Assembly: GCA_007922305.1 (NCBI GenBank)
Contig: ML677374.1
Location: 11,214,492-11,278,491, forward strand
Direction: 5' to 3'
Source: Dermatemys mawii
Taxonomy: Eukaryota; Chordata; Testudines; Dermatemydidae
DNA: 64,000 bases
Shown here: positions 10,700 to 23,572 of the stretch, piece after piece
Numbering within the stretch: position 1 is the first letter of the stretch
Layout: each line of letters starts with the position of its first letter
The notes under the pieces: model-generated
Told to the model about the DNA's origin: nothing
What the model saw: only the letters and a program-made list of their open reading frames with translations
Databases searched by the model: none
Translations under genes and position numbers: made by a program

Positions 10700-11095
10700 T
10701 TTAAACACATTATCGAGTCTTTAATTAGGGAAAACTTTATTCATTTAATTTATTTCACAAACAGATAGGATCACAAATGATGTGTTCCCACACTGACTTT
10801 GGACAACAAATAAAGCATGCAAGTAATGTACATGGCTTGAAAATTCCAATAGCCAAACTGATTATTTAAAGGGCAATTGAAGCCAAATACTGTCCATTCC
10901 ATTTTATTTCATTGCTGAGCCGTTGATCACCTTGCAGCAGTAAAAAACATGGCAGGCTGGCTACATCTGATTGTAAATGGCAAGACTATTCCCTCTTAAA
11001 TCTAAATTACTTAGCCTCTGTTGCCTTCCTCGGAGCTCCAAATAGTCACAATGGCATTATTATCATCATAATTGTTGGTTTTAGTAATCTACAGA
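10700..11095. other. Candidate conserved noncoding block
   Basis: About 400 bp of non-repetitive, moderately AT-rich sequence with clustered motifs: ctttaattaggg at 10719, acaaataaagcatgcaagta near 10805, and the atcatcataattg region near 11064. Of all repeat-free stretches in the upstream intron it looks most like an enhancer-type element. This is judged by texture only and not verified by alignment. Confidence 0.3.
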
Positions 11096-12239
11096 AGTAA
11101 TGCAGAAAATACATGGAGGAACTAAGATATCACATGGAGGAGTTAAATTAGAATCAAGTTTGGATTGATTTTTTTTTTTTAATCCATCATGGATGCGGGA
11201 AAACAAAAACAAGCCCAGCAGTGTTTGTAAAAGCTTCAAGGATTTTTCTTTGCCTGTTTGTGTGAGAGAGGAGCTGCAGGCATCCAAGTATGGCATTTCC
11301 TCATGCTATTGATCCCATCTTCTCCTAGGCAACTGTTATACTCACAATAAATAAACTGCTGGATTGCGCAGTTTTGATGGACTCTGATAATTACTGCTGT
11401 GGGAGCAAAGACAATCCCAGCTGGGAAGCAAACTCTTCTTTTGCTCAAAAAAGTACTCAAATGCCCCATGTTTCTGGGCTACAGAACTGGGTTAAGGAAC
11501 TGCTCTGGGCTCAGACAGCTCTGACCTTTCACACCTGCAGATCCCACTCACAGCGGAATCACAGAATACCCTGAGGATCCCAGAATGTTGTTTTACAAAG
11601 GACAGTCGATCAGGAGTGTGAGCTTCTGTGAAGGACTTGAATGGAGACAACAGATGTGAATGTGGGAGTTAAAAACCCTTGTAGGAACTCTTGTAGGTTT
11701 GGAGAGAGGGAGCTATCAAATGGTTGGTCTACAGATGGAAACAAAACTGAGCAAGGCTTTATCGATCCTGCTTCTGCCACTAAACTCAGAACTCTTGGTC
11801 AAGTGGAAGGAAAGGATCTTAATCTGTCCATGAATCATGCCAGCTTTTTGACCTGGACTTGCTGCACCTTTCATTATGATCAGCAACTTATTTCATGGAG
11901 GGGCAGGGAGAGAGAGAGAGTGAAAAAGTACCATTTTCACCCGCTTGCCTGTCTTTAATGGGAATTCACTGATTAGGTGCATAAAAGTCTGCAGAAGATG
12001 ACATTTTCACTGTGCTCCATTTTAATACAAAGGGTACTATGGTTGCTAAGAGACTGATACTTCAGGTTTGGAAATCTTCATCTGCACTGGATATGTTATC
12101 TTGGCAAATTGGACTTTCAGACTTGGCAGCAAATGGAAAAAGAATAACTTTTAAAAATAGAGATAATTTAGATGACGCCAAAGACATCTGGTATCCTTTT
12201 CTAGAAATGTGAAACTGATCTATTTTGCTAATATATATT

Positions 12240-12422
12240 TGTTGCAGGATACCTTTGCGTCCTGTAGGAACGAGGCACACAAAGGTATCCTGCAACATTT
12301 GGCGCAGCGAGCAGGGTGCCCCCGCTGTGGGTGTGTCACTTTGCCTTCAATAAACTCAGCACCTCTATTCAACAGCTGTTTGTGTGCCTTGTTCCTATGG
12401 GACAAAAAAGTACCCTGCAACA
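12240..12422. mobile_element. 183-bp double-foldback element with TGTTGCAGG...CCTGCAACA ends
   Basis: Its 44-bp outer arms (12240-12283 and the inverse of 12379-12422) match at 37 of 44 positions, with all but one mismatch a transition. A second, perfect 18-bp inverted repeat (12240-12257 with 12280-12297) sits inside the left side. The flanks atatatt (12233-12239) and atatatt (12423-12429) are identical, but AT-rich. The centre has tttggcgcagcgagcaggg directly after CAACA, and caataaa at 12349-12355, which look like an LTR/primer-site boundary and a poly-A signal. It could be a MITE or a rearranged LTR remnant; I cannot decide. Confidence 0.6.
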
Positions 12423-12643
12423 ATATATTAGATCAAATGCACGCAGTGCAAGTTTTACCTTTTGTCTGCTTTTGATGTTGGTTTATTAATTTGCTTTATG
12501 CCTGGAATCTTTAGCCAGATAATTTTCTTAATTAAATTGGTTTTATGTTTATGGCAGGTGAATCTCAGAGCATTCCAGTCTTTTTTTTGCCTTTTGCAAA
12601 ACAAAAGCTCCAGTAGCATAATACGCCCTACCACTCACTAGGA

Positions 12644-13032
12644 CAGTAGTTCTCAACCTTTCCAGATTACTGCACTCCTTTCAGGAGTCTGTTTTGTCGT
12701 GTGTATCCCAAGTTTCACCTCACTTAAAATCTACTTGCTTACAACATCAGACATAAACATACAAAAGCAGCACAGCACACTATTCCTGAAAAATTGCTGA
12801 CTTTCTTGTTTTTACCATAGAATTATAAAATAAATCAACTGGAATATAAATATTGCACTTACATTTCAGTGTATAGTCTCTAGAGCAGTATAAACAAGTC
12901 ACTGTATGAAATTTTAGTTTGTACTGACTTTGCTAGTGCTTTTTCTGTAGCCTGTTGTAAAACTAGGTAGATATCTAAATGAGTTGATGTACCCCCTGGA
13001 AGACCTCTGTGTACCCTGATTGAGAACCACTG
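12644..13032. mobile_element. Nonautonomous hAT-type element
   Basis: This is a 389-bp element beginning CAGTAGTTCTCAACC and ending GATTGAGAACCACTG, nearly perfect 15-bp inverted ends of the CAGTGGTTCTCAA class. The flanks cactagga (12636-12643) and cactaaga (13033-13040) match at 7 of 8. The AT-rich interior has no transposase ORF. Confidence 0.8.
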
Positions 13033-13429
13033 CACTAAGACACTGGCTCTGTAATAGCTCAGAGAATAAAATGCCACTTGCCAAATTGCTAGCACCACTT
13101 CCTAGGCGTTCCATTCAGCTCTCCCGTCTAAGTCTTGGCCCTGCCCAACTGATGATCATAGCACAAGAGGATGAGGCTACAGACTACATTACTATATTAT
13201 TATTGAGCCCCATCGTCCCCTCTATGGGAATGAACGCCCATGGAGGAGAACACTGAATTTTCTACCCATTTGTCTATGGTGTGGTTAGTTTTTCTTTATC
13301 TCCTCTCCAGTAAACTGACATCTTTGCCCTGGCTTTGCTTATGTGGGTTGGTGTTTGTGGGCCTTGTGAAAGAGGCAGGGGGAGGCTTCAAATGGGAGAA
13401 AAGGGTAGGAAGCTTCTGGGCCAGGGTGG

Positions 13430-13680
13430 TGATGTTCTTCTGTGAGTAGGAGGCAGTTTGGGAAAAAGTAAGAGGACAGGAGTGGGAGAAGGAAGTGAAG
13501 GGAACAGTGTGGTTGATGTCTGGCTATGAGAAAGAGGAGAGAAGGGGAGCACAATAAGAGAGCAAGAGGAACACCGGGACTTGACTTGGTGGGTGAAGAG
13601 GGAGCTATGGAAAGGATTTGAAGAAGGGTGTGATGTAGACTGATTGGGCCGGGGGAGATTATTTTGGGAGCTGCAGTGTG
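13430..13680. repeat. Purine-rich (GA) tract
   Basis: A stretch of aggaggaga/ggagaagg-type sequence with strong strand asymmetry. No termini or coding capacity were recognised. It could be part of a dispersed repeat; 49680-49800 has similar texture. Confidence 0.35.
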
Positions 13681-14307
13681 AATGGACTGTAGGGCAGCAA
13701 CTATTTATTTAAAGAAACTCATTAATTCTATGATATAAAAGGTCTCTGAATTTAAGTATAAATGGTCACCGATCAATATGTCATGTGAGCATGGATAAAA
13801 CATGTCAAGAGAACATGGATGTAAAATGATAAAGGCAAGTTCCCCATTTTCAAATTTAGAAATCATACTAACTGCACGTCTGACATTATTCAACATCGAT
13901 ATGCACGATAATTAAACCATTCTCTTTAACGAGCTTACTTTCATCTGTTAAGTTTTTTTGTTCTGTAGGACTAAAGGCGTTGTTCAGTTCTGATTCTGGC
14001 ATGCGATTTGAATTGGAACTAACATATAGGAAATGGCCACAAAGGATCAAATCCTCCTCTTGTTAACACTGGTGCAAATGGGAGCAGCTCCACTGAAATC
14101 AGACTGGTCTAAAGGAGAGAGAAACTGAACCCTGCAGCTCATTCTTGCATCAGACCTTTGTTTTTATTGGCTTCATTCCATAAATATTTTCATTAATTCA
14201 TTAAGTAGGGATCCAGCTGTATTTTTTCTGAATAATCTGCTTGGATATTTTATTGTAATATCTCTGCAACTTCATCGAGGGAATAATCTGTTTTACTGGA
14301 TGAAGGT

Positions 14308-15240
14308 TAATTGTATTAGAGAAACAAGATGGGTGAGTAATGTCTCTTATGGGAGGAGCATTGTCACCGCTGAATGCAAGATGGAACAGATTTTAGCCTA
14401 GGGGGTTAACAGGTTGTAAGGAAACATTCAAGGTGAAGTGGACAGTTAACATCTTTGCTGTCATAGGACAAGGGATGTTTAGTGGATTATAGATTGTTGT
14501 AATAAGCCATATTCCAGTGTCTTTATTAAATCCATGATTTGTAGTGTCTAACCGAAGTTATGAATTTAAGCTTGGTGTTGTGCAGGTTTCCTTTGAGGAT
14601 GACGACTGAGAGGCTAAATACAGAGCAATTTGTTTTGTGAAAAGTGTTCACCAGTGAGTGACATGGTGTTTTTGTTTTATTTTTCTGTGTGAGTTCATTG
14701 AAGAGCATAGTGATTGTCTGATGTCACATGATTGTTGTTCAGGGCATTTAGTGCTATTGATCAGGTACATCACCTGTTGTGAGAGGCATGTGTAGGACCT
14801 ATGGTTTGTGAAAGGTGTGTTGTGGGGGATATTTGTCATCATAGCAGTAGAGAGATGTCTGCAGGTTTTGCACCTGTTTTTATGGCAGGGTCTAGTGCCC
14901 CTTTGAGTTTGGCGTGTCCTTGTCTGTTGGGAGCTTGATTCTGATGTTGAGCTCGGTGAAATTGGGGGGGGGTTGATTGAAGGTCAGAAGAGGGAGTTGG
15001 GGAAAGATGATTTTTTTTCATGATGTGGTCCCCATTGATTAAGAAACGTAAATGTTTAAAGACCCCCCATATGGATTTTTAGTGTGGGGTGGTAGTTAAC
15101 AACTAGAAGTGTGCAGTTGGCATTCTCCCTGTCCCTCTCCCTGGATTGAAGCAGTTTCTCTTGGGGTATTTGGGTGCCTATTCCATGATGTGTCCTGGTT
15201 TGCTGAAGGTGGTTTCATGTGTGTTAAGGTGCGTTCCCCT
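14308..15240 (-). mobile_element. Penelope-like retroelement, 3' half with GIY-YIG endonuclease remnant
   Basis: On the minus strand, from high to low coordinate, broken frames read like the end of a Penelope-type reverse transcriptase (PKYPRETA near 15170; FPQLPLLTFNQ near 15000; TRPCHKNRCKTCRHLS near 14860). They continue into the endonuclease region (TCLSQQVMYLINSTKCPEQ near 14780; SLCSSMNSH near 14690; NTFHKTNCSVFSLSVVILKG near 14610). Stops and frameshifts interrupt it. Below 14520 an untranslated tail follows and ends near 14308 with the inverse of the repeat seen at 6090 and 37100. The RT/GIY-YIG arrangement is the hallmark of Penelope-like elements. Coordinates of the upper end are approximate. 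Confidence 0.7.
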
Positions 15241-15463
15241 CAGAGCATATTCTCGAATCAAATTACAGGCTTAACCTTTCTAATCATGGCCAAAGTCAAG
15301 AATTAGTAATGGATAAAAATGTCCCCCTGTGTGAATTCTTTTTCCCAGGGCTGTAGCTATTATGTTACTTAAAAGAATCATGCAATATGATTTATGGCTT
15401 CTGAAACTTCTTTAGAGATGGGCCAGAGTCAGAATAAGAAGATATCCATAGATATTCTCCAAA

Positions 15464-15590
15464 CAGGGCCAGCTGCAGGCACCAGCCTGGGAAACACGTG
15501 CTTGGAGCGGCCCTTCCTAAGAGGTGGCACTCTGGGCAATAATAGGGTGGCACGTTCAAAGACGTACGGAGGAAGTAGGGGAGACTCGAG
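15464..15590 (+). mobile_element. Truncated hAT-like end (CAGGGCCAGCTGCAGGCACC)
   Basis: The left terminus resembles the CAGRGGCGGCTCTAGGCACC ends of the element at 5237-5694, and the interior (cggcccttcctaagaggtgg) resembles GC-rich members of that family. No matching right end or target duplication was found. Confidence 0.35.
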
Positions 15591-16539
15591 CTCTTTGTAA
15601 TTTTTCTGACAGAATAGTTATCTGTTGGAAAACACTGATTGGATTAAATCAAAACATTCTGCAGGAACTTGAAATTTTCAATGGAAAATAGTCAAAATGA
15701 ATTACTTTGATGGTAACATAATTGTTGATAAAGTGGAAATGAAACATTTTGGCCTTATTCAAATGAAATGTTTTTGATAAGGTCAAAACAAAATGGCGTT
15801 TTAATATTTTTAAATGAGAATTTTGAATTTTTTTTCTGATTTAGAGGTTTTTGTTTTGGAAATGTTGGAATTTCCCCTGGAATGAGAATTCCGGGTTCCA
15901 ATCCACCGTAGGGTCAGTGGATGTTGTTTTATTTCCCATTCTTCTTCTTTTTCCATATACCGTGAGGAGAATCAGTTACTTTCATGTACAACACCTTACC
16001 TTCTTTGTGCTATAAAATTACCAGCATCCACAAAAAGTGGAAAAAGATGGCCATTAAAATCATCATAAATAAAATATATCATTAAAACTCCCCAGTCTAG
16101 ATTCTTAGTGAGTTTTCTGGAGAGAGCGTTTTATTATTATTTTTTTTTTCAAACATCCCCAGGTACAAAGATTTATTAGAAAACTTCTATTTCACCTCTA
16201 ATCTGAAATTACTTCTGGAAAAAAATGATTTATTTGGTTTAATTCTGGCAACCTGAAGGATTTAGTGGAAAACAAAACCAGCCCTGCCATAAATAACCAT
16301 GCTCTCCTCAGCCTGCCTCCAACTGTAATATGTGGAATTAACTCCTTTTTACAGGTGAGACAAAAGGGTTATGCGGCTCGATCACAGAGTTGCCAAAAGT
16401 CCCAAATAAAGGGATGCTGCTGCTCTAGAAGAAGGCCAGGCACTGAAATGTACCTTAGAGAGAATCCTATACATGTTGCAGTTTATTTCCTACTGTGCAC
16501 TGACTCAGCTCTGCTGTGTTGGCAGATGGAGGGTGGACC

Positions 16540-17110
16540 ATGAGTGAGGGACTGTGAGGGGGTTGGGACTCACCACCACAGCGCCTCCTGCTGGCACGTC
16601 TGGGAATTAACTCAGTCCATGTGGCACTCCCTCTGCTGGCAGTGTCCCATCTGTCTTTTGCTCCCCTGTTGGTATCCGGACCCATGTTGCTCTGCGCTCG
16701 GTGGCATCCGCTTCTGGTCACCTCGGCAGCTTTTTGGCAGACATGTTCCCGCGTTTGGAGCTGCCGCCGAAATGCTGCATCAGGAGGTCGCAACCCCCTG
16801 CCCCACAACCCCCAGTTTGGGAACCCCTGCTCTAGGCTCTTTCTGTTAGGGCCCACAGCCTGGCAGTAGCTGGAGCTCTCCTATCCACCCTGAGCCTGCC
16901 CAGCATTGTGCTGTCCATGGTGCTGATCTCCTTCCCTCGGAGACAAACCTTCTCCCTTAAAGGTCTGGGAGTCACTGACTGCTCCCTTCCTGGGCAGACT
17001 TCATATAGGGCTGATCCTGGCCCTGACTGGTCGCCTCTTGCTCAGCCCTGATTGGTCCATGCAGCTGCTTTGACCTGTTCTAGCCCACTCTCTCATAGGG
17101 GTGGGACAGC
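16540..17110. repeat. GC-rich repeat-like block with an embedded hAT-like end
   Basis: This block is GC-rich against its surroundings, with cgcctcctgctggc, a ggaggtcgcaacccc ... gtttgggaacccctg end near 16783-16831 (a hAT-type terminus), and ccctgactggtcgcctcttg followed by ccctgattggtcc. It reads like an old composite of repeats. The ORFs on both strands across it are by-products of its base composition. Confidence 0.35.
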
Positions 17111-18939
17111 TGCCCCATCACAGGGATCCTTCTTCCGCCCATTGCCTTCTCCCTTGTGCAGGCATGGGATTAATAGCTTTATGCCAGCTGGCCTCTCTGG
17201 TGGCAGGGGTAGCCTGCACAAAGTTATGCCTGCTACTCACCTGCACCTAAGGAAGATCATGTTCCTCCCTCCACTCCTTGCTTCCCCACCTATTTTTGAT
17301 ATCCTCTTTATGTCCTTTTTAAAATATGACTAAGAGTTACACTCCTATTCTCCTTCTGCCTGAAGTTTTTACTGTGCTTGCACCACCACTTTGGTTTAGT
17401 CTTGTTTAGACTTCTGAATAGCCTTATTGATCTGAATGTCACAGGAGATTCTCCATCAGTTTATATAATTGAGGAGCCAGGTGATCAAAGGCCTTTTGCC
17501 AGGAGGAGATGATTGACGTGTAGAAAACTGAGGCTCAGATAATGAAGAATTGTAGAGCCCTTCTGTCCAGTCAGGTCATTACTAGGTTTGCAAAGAATTT
17601 GCTTTCATATGAAGGTCACCTTAATATGAAAGTGTTCAGTGGAGTTAAGAGAATGTAGTCACTAGTCCCTGGGCAGAAAACATTAGCAGAGCCCCATTTT
17701 TAGTGTGCAGTGAATACCTCTATAGTAGAAGGTAACAGAAGAAAAGTTGGGCTTACCAGAAAAGTGTTAAATCTAATGATAGCCACACCCTGCAGTGTGG
17801 CCACCGCCTGCTTTTCACTGCAGCGTATAGCTACACGAATGTTACGTGCTGCCAAAAGTGGTGTAGGTGTAGCCTATGTGGGAAGTTTTGATTCAGTATA
17901 GTTGGCTCTGTGTAGTCCTTTTAAAAAAGAGAGAGAGTAAAGAGAAGCTTATTTCCTTTTTCTCTGACACAGTAAAGAGAGATGATAATGAGTGAGAGTT
18001 GGAAAGGGCACGTTTGAGTTAGATTGGGTTTTGTCAACAGACTCTCTGTGCTCCTTTTCACAAGATGTGCTGCCAATATAGCAATTTACATGTTATAATG
18101 AATATCGTTTTTGAAGAAAGAGAAATCCGTGGCTGCTTGAGGGTTGGGGAATAGAAAATGCCTGGGGGAAAAGTAACTTAATAATGAAAAACCTTAAATC
18201 AAAGGTACATTAGAGTCTTTACAAGACAGTCTGTTGCCTTGAGCCAAAGCCAGTGGCAGTGAATCCGGGGCCCAAGGAGTAAAAATTGCTGATTGAAAAG
18301 GAAACATGGGGATAGTTGAAAGTGGTCTTTGAAGTGGGCAGGGTTATGATGGAGGAGTCTATAGAATAATAATACGCAATATCTAGATTTTGTAGTGTGT
18401 TCAGTTTAGGGCCCGATCATACAAGATGCTGAATGGGCATTCAACAGCTCCCATAATAAGGTCCTTAATGAGGCACCTAATGGAGTTAATGGAACTATGT
18501 GGCGATTTACTTAAAGGTGCTGGGGTGGGTGAGAAGGCTGCCAAATTTCAGTCATTTTGCCCACAAATGATTGTGCCCACAGTTAATTGCACACTTAAAA
18601 AAAAAATAGGAAAGAAGCCCAAGTTCTTGTACATATCAGAGCCAAATGCGAGGTGACTTTGAGGTGTTCCCACAGCAAATCAATCCCTGCTTAGCTGTTT
18701 CAAGGATGTTGTCCTTAATGTGGAACTTAATGCCCTGAGTTAGGCACCCAAGTTTGAAAATTGGGAAGTAAATTAATAAAAGAGTTTTCCATATCTAAAT
18801 AATCCCCTTTTATGAAAGGAAGTAAAATAGCTATAAATGAAGACAAGAGGTCATATTTCCCAAACAATTATTGCCTTGAAGATTGCAGACTGAAGCTGTC
18901 ATTTTACTAAGAACTCTACAAAAACGGTTTCCATGGGAA

Positions 18940-19140
18940 ATCAGAAGAGGATGCAAATTAATGAATGATGGCCAACCATTATCTCTTTGACATTAACGAG
19001 AGTCATGGGTAAATAATCTTGAATCAAATTACCATCAGTCTTTGAAATGCCTGTGAGCAAGGTCTTAAACTTTTATTATATCCAGCAAATATTTTCATTT
19101 TTGTGAGCATGGATTGAATACTCATGGCAAAAAGCTGGAG
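18940..19140. other. Candidate conserved noncoding block
   Basis: A repeat-free AT-rich stretch containing gatgcaaattaatgaatgat (octamer/homeodomain-like) and further clustered AT motifs up to agcaaatattttcatttttg. Proposed from texture only. Confidence 0.28.
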
Positions 19141-21325
19141 TGATGTCATGGGAGGAAAAATAGGCCTTTCTCACTGTCCATAAATGGTGGTACGGTGGAA
19201 CTCTGACTTTTGTGAAGGATCGTACTGCAACTCGTGCAGTTTTGTTGTGCAGCTACTGTAATTCTGAGATGTTCAGTTTTATGGACTTCTCAATTCGTTT
19301 GTAAAATAGGGGTCAGGGCTTTTCATCAGCAGTTCACACTAAAGGGATGGGAATAGGAAGGTGAGGGAAAGGAAAAAGAGGAGTTTCTTTGGAAAACAAT
19401 GAAGAATAGCTTTCTCCTTATTCAGTGTTCTGAACAGCAGGTTTTTAAACTATAAAGGAAATATTATGGACTGTTCATTTAACTGGACACGTGTAGTGGG
19501 GGAGGGGCCATATGTTTTCATGGCTATGAATTCTTTTTCATTATCAATAATAAGTACTGTTGGGAGTTCCTTTCCCATTTGTGCTTTGACCATATGACCC
19601 TTGCAGTCTCAGTCTACTTCCAGGTGAACATCACAAAAGGCCCCCAGCACAGCTATCCCCATTGTTGGCAGTCTCACAGAGAAGGCTGAATGAGTCATAG
19701 AGACTGTGGCCTACTTTTGTGGTCCCTCCAGCTCACAGGGCTGAGGGATTTGGGGGGCTTATGCTGCCACTGCTTGTGTTTTACCTGCTGTGTGGATAAA
19801 CAGAACTAGGATCTCTGGGTTGACAATACAGCACTTTTCAGCAGCACAGTAATTCACAGTAAATAGGCCAAAAACTCGTCACTCTCGATGCAGATCTTTT
19901 TGAACTCCCTGGCGTTATCTATTTGGGATCCATCTGCAGATTTAAGTCAATTGGTATTTCTCCTGTTCTATGCAGAGCTCTTTGTGGGATGGGTCAACAA
20001 TCAAAAGAAAGAGGTCATGTGACTCTTCCATTTAATATAGAATACATACATGTGTCAAGGTGGATGGTGGGAGGGGGGGCTCCTGGTCTGTGCAGAGACA
20101 CCACAGAATCCTTCTGCAAATAGCACTGAATGCAGGACTGGAAAGACTTCCAGCTCAGAGATTGCACAGTGACAGTGATGTACAGTAAGGTCTTGTGTAA
20201 AATGCTGAGACCTGTAACAGTAAGCTTTTTGCTCAACGAACGAAAATGAGACATTTACTTATGTAGCCAACATCTGGCTCAAGTGCTGATATTTATATAT
20301 GGTTTTGTTTGGTTGCCGCTGCCCAGGAAGAGACCAATTTTATGAGCCATTTGGCTGAGAGAACGGGAATGCAAAGCTGAGCATTTCTGTCTCTTTCCTA
20401 GTTTGTGTCAATCTGTCACCCTTGCTGAAGCTCTTTGAACTAAGTTGTCATGCAGCGAAAAAGAAAGAAGAGATAGGATCAACCCTGAAATTATCACAGC
20501 TGGAATGGACTGGCTGGGCTGCAGGGAACAGTAGGTAGAACAGCTGGGAGAATGCTGCGAGCACCAGGTGAGTTTTAGGGAGAAGAGAGGGAGGAGCTGA
20601 TGAGGCCAAGAAGAATTCGGAATGGCAGAGAGTGCATTTGTGAAGTCCAAAGTCAGGCCATTCAGGAGCCATATGATAGCTCTGATGCATATTGGGCTGT
20701 AAGTTGGCTAGGAGGAATGTCTCTCTCTTGGTAGAGAACTTTATTGCCAATCATGTTTTTCACCTGTGTAATGTTGCATCATCTTTGCACCGATGCTTAC
20801 AGTGAGCATCGACATGCTAGGAGCAAACATAAATTTACACTTCTCTCTTTTTACCTCTTTGTTGACATGCCCCCCCCTTGCTTGCTCTTTTTCTCAACAC
20901 AGATTTATACGTTTGGTCTCTTGAGGTGTAAAAACAACACATTTAGGTAGACTAGCCAACATTTCCCTCACACCAACTTTATTTGACTGAGCAATCAATA
21001 ATACTGTGACCGGTGTGCAGTGGTCCACAGAGCAATCAGAACCAGTATAAATTTGCACTGTGCCCTTTTGGGAATCAAACACATTTTTTGTGGCAGTCCA
21101 TCAATGGGTGTGTTATTTTTTTTTAAGCTTATTTCAGATGCAGGGAACGAAAGCAAAGTTATTCCTGATCAGCTGAAAACAAAGGGGAAAATGTGCATCA
21201 TTTAAAATCCCCGCTCACTGAATAATTCTGCATTATTTCATTCACCGCTTGAGGGCCAGATCCCGATATCAGTGAAAGCAATGAGATTTGAGTGGAAACA
21301 GGTTCAGGCCTGCAGTTACATTCTG

Positions 21326-21393
21326 GGTGAAACCCTGACCCAGTTAAGCTGATGGGAGTTTTGCCATTGACTTCAGTGAGCTCAGGATTTCAT
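21326..21393. repeat. Short palindromic repeat with 'ttgacttcagtg' core
   Basis: The left arm gtgaaaccctgacccagtta pairs roughly with the right arm ctcaggatttcat (inverse atgaaatcctgag) around gccattgacttcagtgag. It belongs to the same short-palindrome class as 25103-25173 and 32286-32349. Confidence 0.45.
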
Positions 21394-22329
21394 CCTCTGT
21401 ATCAAAAAAGGTACCAGTCCTGCTCCTCTTGAAATCAGTGGAAAACACCCATTTCCTTTTCAACATAAACAGAGACAGACCCAAGGTGTCCAGGATGCTA
21501 CTCAGAGAATTGCTAAAACTGGACTTGTATATTGCCAATTCTAATGGGAATGACACAACATGATGTAAAACAAGTTACTACCGCTCCAAACACTTTTGAC
21601 AGCTGGCTTTCACAGTCATATTCTCCTGCAGAACACTGAAACACAAGACAGGGTTCATAAAATTAAAAGCTACTCTATATATTCTGTATGTTCCCTCTAG
21701 ATTAAGGTTAAAGCATATTTGCCTGGCAATAGGTGGATAATGGGAAGTTTGCAGTGTTGCTGTCCGCACTGTTATGTGGATAAACATCCTTAAGGACTGT
21801 CAAGCCAGCACCTAGAACTGGCACTAAATATTTACTGTGACAGGGTATGGCAACTTCCTGACATACACTTAGGAGACCTTATTGAATTAAGATTAAATAA
21901 CTTGGTCCATTGTATTAACTGAATGGTTTATGTAAGATTGTATTGTACTTCATAAGGGAGGGTGGCCCAGCTTCTTCAGGAACTAAAAACAGTGGGTAGT
22001 GATTAGGACAAATCACCTAGACTGTAATACCCGCGTAGAGATACCTGGGAAAGCTTGCATATGCTAGTTCATACTGGATTCTCTGGAGTCCCACAGACAA
22101 AGAAAGAATTTTTGGATTCATTAGCTTGAGTTTAAACTGATAAATGGACGACGTGTCCATTTCCTGGATCAGAAAGACCTGTGGTCCACCTTTAGGGAAG
22201 GTTGGACTAACTGAGGCCCCATAAAACCTATGGATAACCACTGGTTAGCTGTTAGCATGCATTTCAGTTTTGCCATTCCTCCCCATTTTCCAGTAGGAAA
22301 ATCAAACTAAAATGTTTTGGGTTGGATTG

Positions 22330-22760
22330 ACCCAAACTGAAATATTTCAGTTTGTGAAATGAATCAAAACATTTAGTTTGGGTCAATTTGACATTACTCT
22401 GTGTCTGTAGTCCCTCCAGGGAGCCCTGTCCATAAAGGAGAATGGGGATCAGAGATACCTGAACTTCAACTCCCATGAGACACAGCAACAGCTTTGACAG
22501 ACACACTTCAGTGTCAAAAAGAAACCTTTTGATCCAATAATGTTGTAATATTTCATTTCTATCGAAGCTCTCAAAATTTAAACATTTTGACTTTCCCAAA
22601 TCAATTTTTTTTAGAACTTTCCCATTCTACCAATTTTTTTTTTTTTTTTTTTTTTTAGATATTTCGACATTTCCTCCCACTTTGGAATTAAAACAAATGT
22701 GGTAATATCAGAATTTCCCAAGCGATGGAAATTCCAATTTTTGACCAGCTCTAGTAATTG
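22330..22760. repeat. AT-rich 'gaaattttg' dispersed repeat, copy A
   Basis: It holds aaacattttggtttgg-type text, then a moderately GC-rich core (tccctccagggagccctgtc ... tacctgaacttcaactccca, 22409-22474), a T23 run (22634-22656), and an end gaaattccaatttttgacca gctcta. Its core is shared with 25905-25985, in the same orientation. Confidence 0.5.
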
Positions 22761-23572
22761 TTAAACTTATTTATTAGGCAACTAAGGATATAAAATTGGC
22801 AGCTTTTAGATCACTTATTTATACTTTAGATCCCAAAGCTGCACTGAAGCCAAGGAAACTATCTACTGGCAAACATAAGGGATATAGGACTGCTGCCCAT
22901 GTTACAATGACAGAAATAATTGGATAGTGATTACGTAGCACTTAATGTGGTCAACAGTTGCAGTGTAATTACAAATTTATTACATGGCTCTTTATAACCT
23001 ATCAAATATATTGAAACCATCTGTGAGGCCCAAGGCTAGCTAGCAGTCAGTGATTTCCCAAGTAGAATTTGTTTCACAGAGAGTTGTGATTCACTCTGGA
23101 TCAGTATATGCAACAAGAAATAATGAGGATTGCCGCTAGTTACCAGTCATAGAAGGATTTCCTGTAAATAAATGTACTGCTGCACTGTAGGTAAGAGAGC
23201 ACCAGAAGTTTTAAAGGAAAAACAATATCAAACATCACCAAAACAACTCCCTCTGTGAATGGCTTTTCTGAAATGAAATACATCAGAATAAACCGATTCA
23301 GAGTAACTCATGTAAATGAGGAAGTAGTCTTTGGATCTTCATAGAGTCGGATATAGATGAAGAAAATTAATGACTGGCTAGACTGGATGTTAAGTCAGGA
23401 CAATGATAGCTGTCTACGTTCATGCCCCTCACAAAGACAATTTAAAAACGCTTATTTCGCCTGATCGTTCTTTCCTTCATCCCAGAGGAATTTGGGACTT
23501 AATAGAATTGTGCCTGGGGACTAGCTAAAATCGGGGCTACACTGTGGTAGGCACTGTACAAACCCAGAGGAG

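Noticed and set aside
16467..16869. Frames up to 129 codons on both strands
   Set aside because: GC-rich composite repeat; the two strands give equally long meaningless frames and no family is recognised.
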